A DNA stretch of 5,958 nt from an archaeon (lineage in GTDB: Archaea; Asgardarchaeota; Hermodarchaeia; Hermodarchaeales; Hermodarchaeaceae): positions 1 through 5,958 of the forward strand of contig JABXGS010000171.1 in assembly GCA_016550425.1 (NCBI GenBank), in the 5' to 3' direction. Below the pieces are notes generated by a model. The model made no database searches. It had not been told where the DNA came from and saw only the letters and a program-made list of their open reading frames with translations. Below are positions 5,669 to 5,958 of this stretch, one piece after another. How positions within the stretch are numbered: the stretch's first letter is position 1; each line of letters starts with the position of its first letter. The position numbers and the translations under genes are program-made.

Positions 5669-5958
5669 TCATCTCTCTGTTACAGCCTTTAGTCGTTCAT
5701 ATGCATCAGAGCTCTCTGAAAATGGACATACCTTCACACAAACCGAGCACCCATAGTACTGTGCAAAGTATTCGAAACAATCCTGTTGAGAGATATTGGT
5801 TATTCGACCTGAATCATGCAGTATGGAGTCTTCCAGTATTGCTTTTGGCGGACACTGCTTGATACATATCCCGCAAATTTTGCAGTAATCTGCAATCCAT
5901 TCATGGTCGTTTGAATCCGCGAATGGTAGATTCTCAATGCTTGTATAGACGGCTGCTA
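5669..5958 (-). CDS. Double 4Fe-4S protein, reductive dehalogenase/QueG-like C-terminus (partial)
   Basis: The last 95 codons of a gene that begins beyond the right edge; the stop is at 5669-5671. The first motif is CKICGICIKQCP, a C-x2-C-x2-C-x3-C-P ferredoxin pattern. The second is a cysteine in QQDCFEYF followed by YYGCSVCVKVCPF, giving C-x9-C-x2-C-x3-C-P. Two 4Fe-4S clusters are expected. The preceding IENLPFA segment and the wide spacing of the second set resemble the C-terminus of corrinoid reductive dehalogenases (DLPLAP before the first cluster) and of the related epoxyqueuosine reductase. Those families pair the clusters with an N-terminal cobalamin domain, which would lie outside the window. 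Other electron-transfer ferredoxins remain possible. No ribosome site or promoter can be judged. Confidence 0.75.
   Translation of the reverse strand, partial: AAVYTSIENLPFADSNDHEWIADYCKICGICIKQCPPKAILEDSILHDSGRITNISQQDCFEYFAQYYGCSVCVKVCPFSESSDAYERLKAVTER

Noticed and set aside
5659..5862. 67-codon + strand frame
   Set aside because: It is a shadow of the iron-sulfur protein, whose two cysteine motifs are clear on the opposite strand.

Overview
This window most likely comes from an Asgard archaeon, and a Thorarchaeota-like lineage fits best. The evidence is a set of genes resembling the eukaryotic ESCRT membrane-remodelling machinery: a Vps28-like ESCRT-I subunit, Vps22 and Vps25 ESCRT-II subunits, and a Vps4-type AAA ATPase with an N-terminal MIT domain. 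They sit in short-spaced, prokaryote-style gene strings with Shine-Dalgarno-like sites and ATGA overlaps. By eye the GC content is in the mid-40s percent, higher than I expect for Lokiarchaeota. The lineage is an inference from gene content and composition, not from a marker gene.

Layout, left to right. Positions 1-36 carry the last codons of an upstream + strand gene. Positions 63-1772 (+) hold a three-gene string: vps28, a 97-residue protein that looks like a second, stand-alone copy of the Vps28 C-terminal four-helix domain, and vps22, which overlaps the preceding stop codon. Vps25 and vps4 lie at 1790-3686 on the - strand, with vps4 transcribed first. The two strings meet tail to tail with only 17 bases between stop codons. 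ESCRT-III filament genes and ubiquitin-pathway genes are not in the window.

Positions 3866-5230 (-) form a separate two-gene unit: an exported membrane protein with a caspase-like (clan CD) His-Gly/Cys signature, followed by a 64-residue protein with two membrane segments. The membrane protein lacks an ordinary start codon at the head of its signal peptide. About 440 bases with no convincing gene follow; they contain a perfect 8-bp-arm palindrome and a GC-rich hairpin. At the right edge (5669-5958, -) is the C-terminal end of a protein with two ferredoxin-type 4Fe-4S motifs, resembling the reductive dehalogenase/epoxyqueuosine reductase superfamily.

How they work together. By analogy with eukaryotes, Vps28 (ESCRT-I) would contact ESCRT-II (Vps22/Vps25), which nucleates ESCRT-III. 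Vps4 would bind ESCRT-III tails through its MIT domain and remodel the filaments using ATP. The 97-residue protein is the best candidate for an undescribed component of this system. The exported caspase-like unit and the iron-sulfur protein have no visible functional link to the ESCRT genes.
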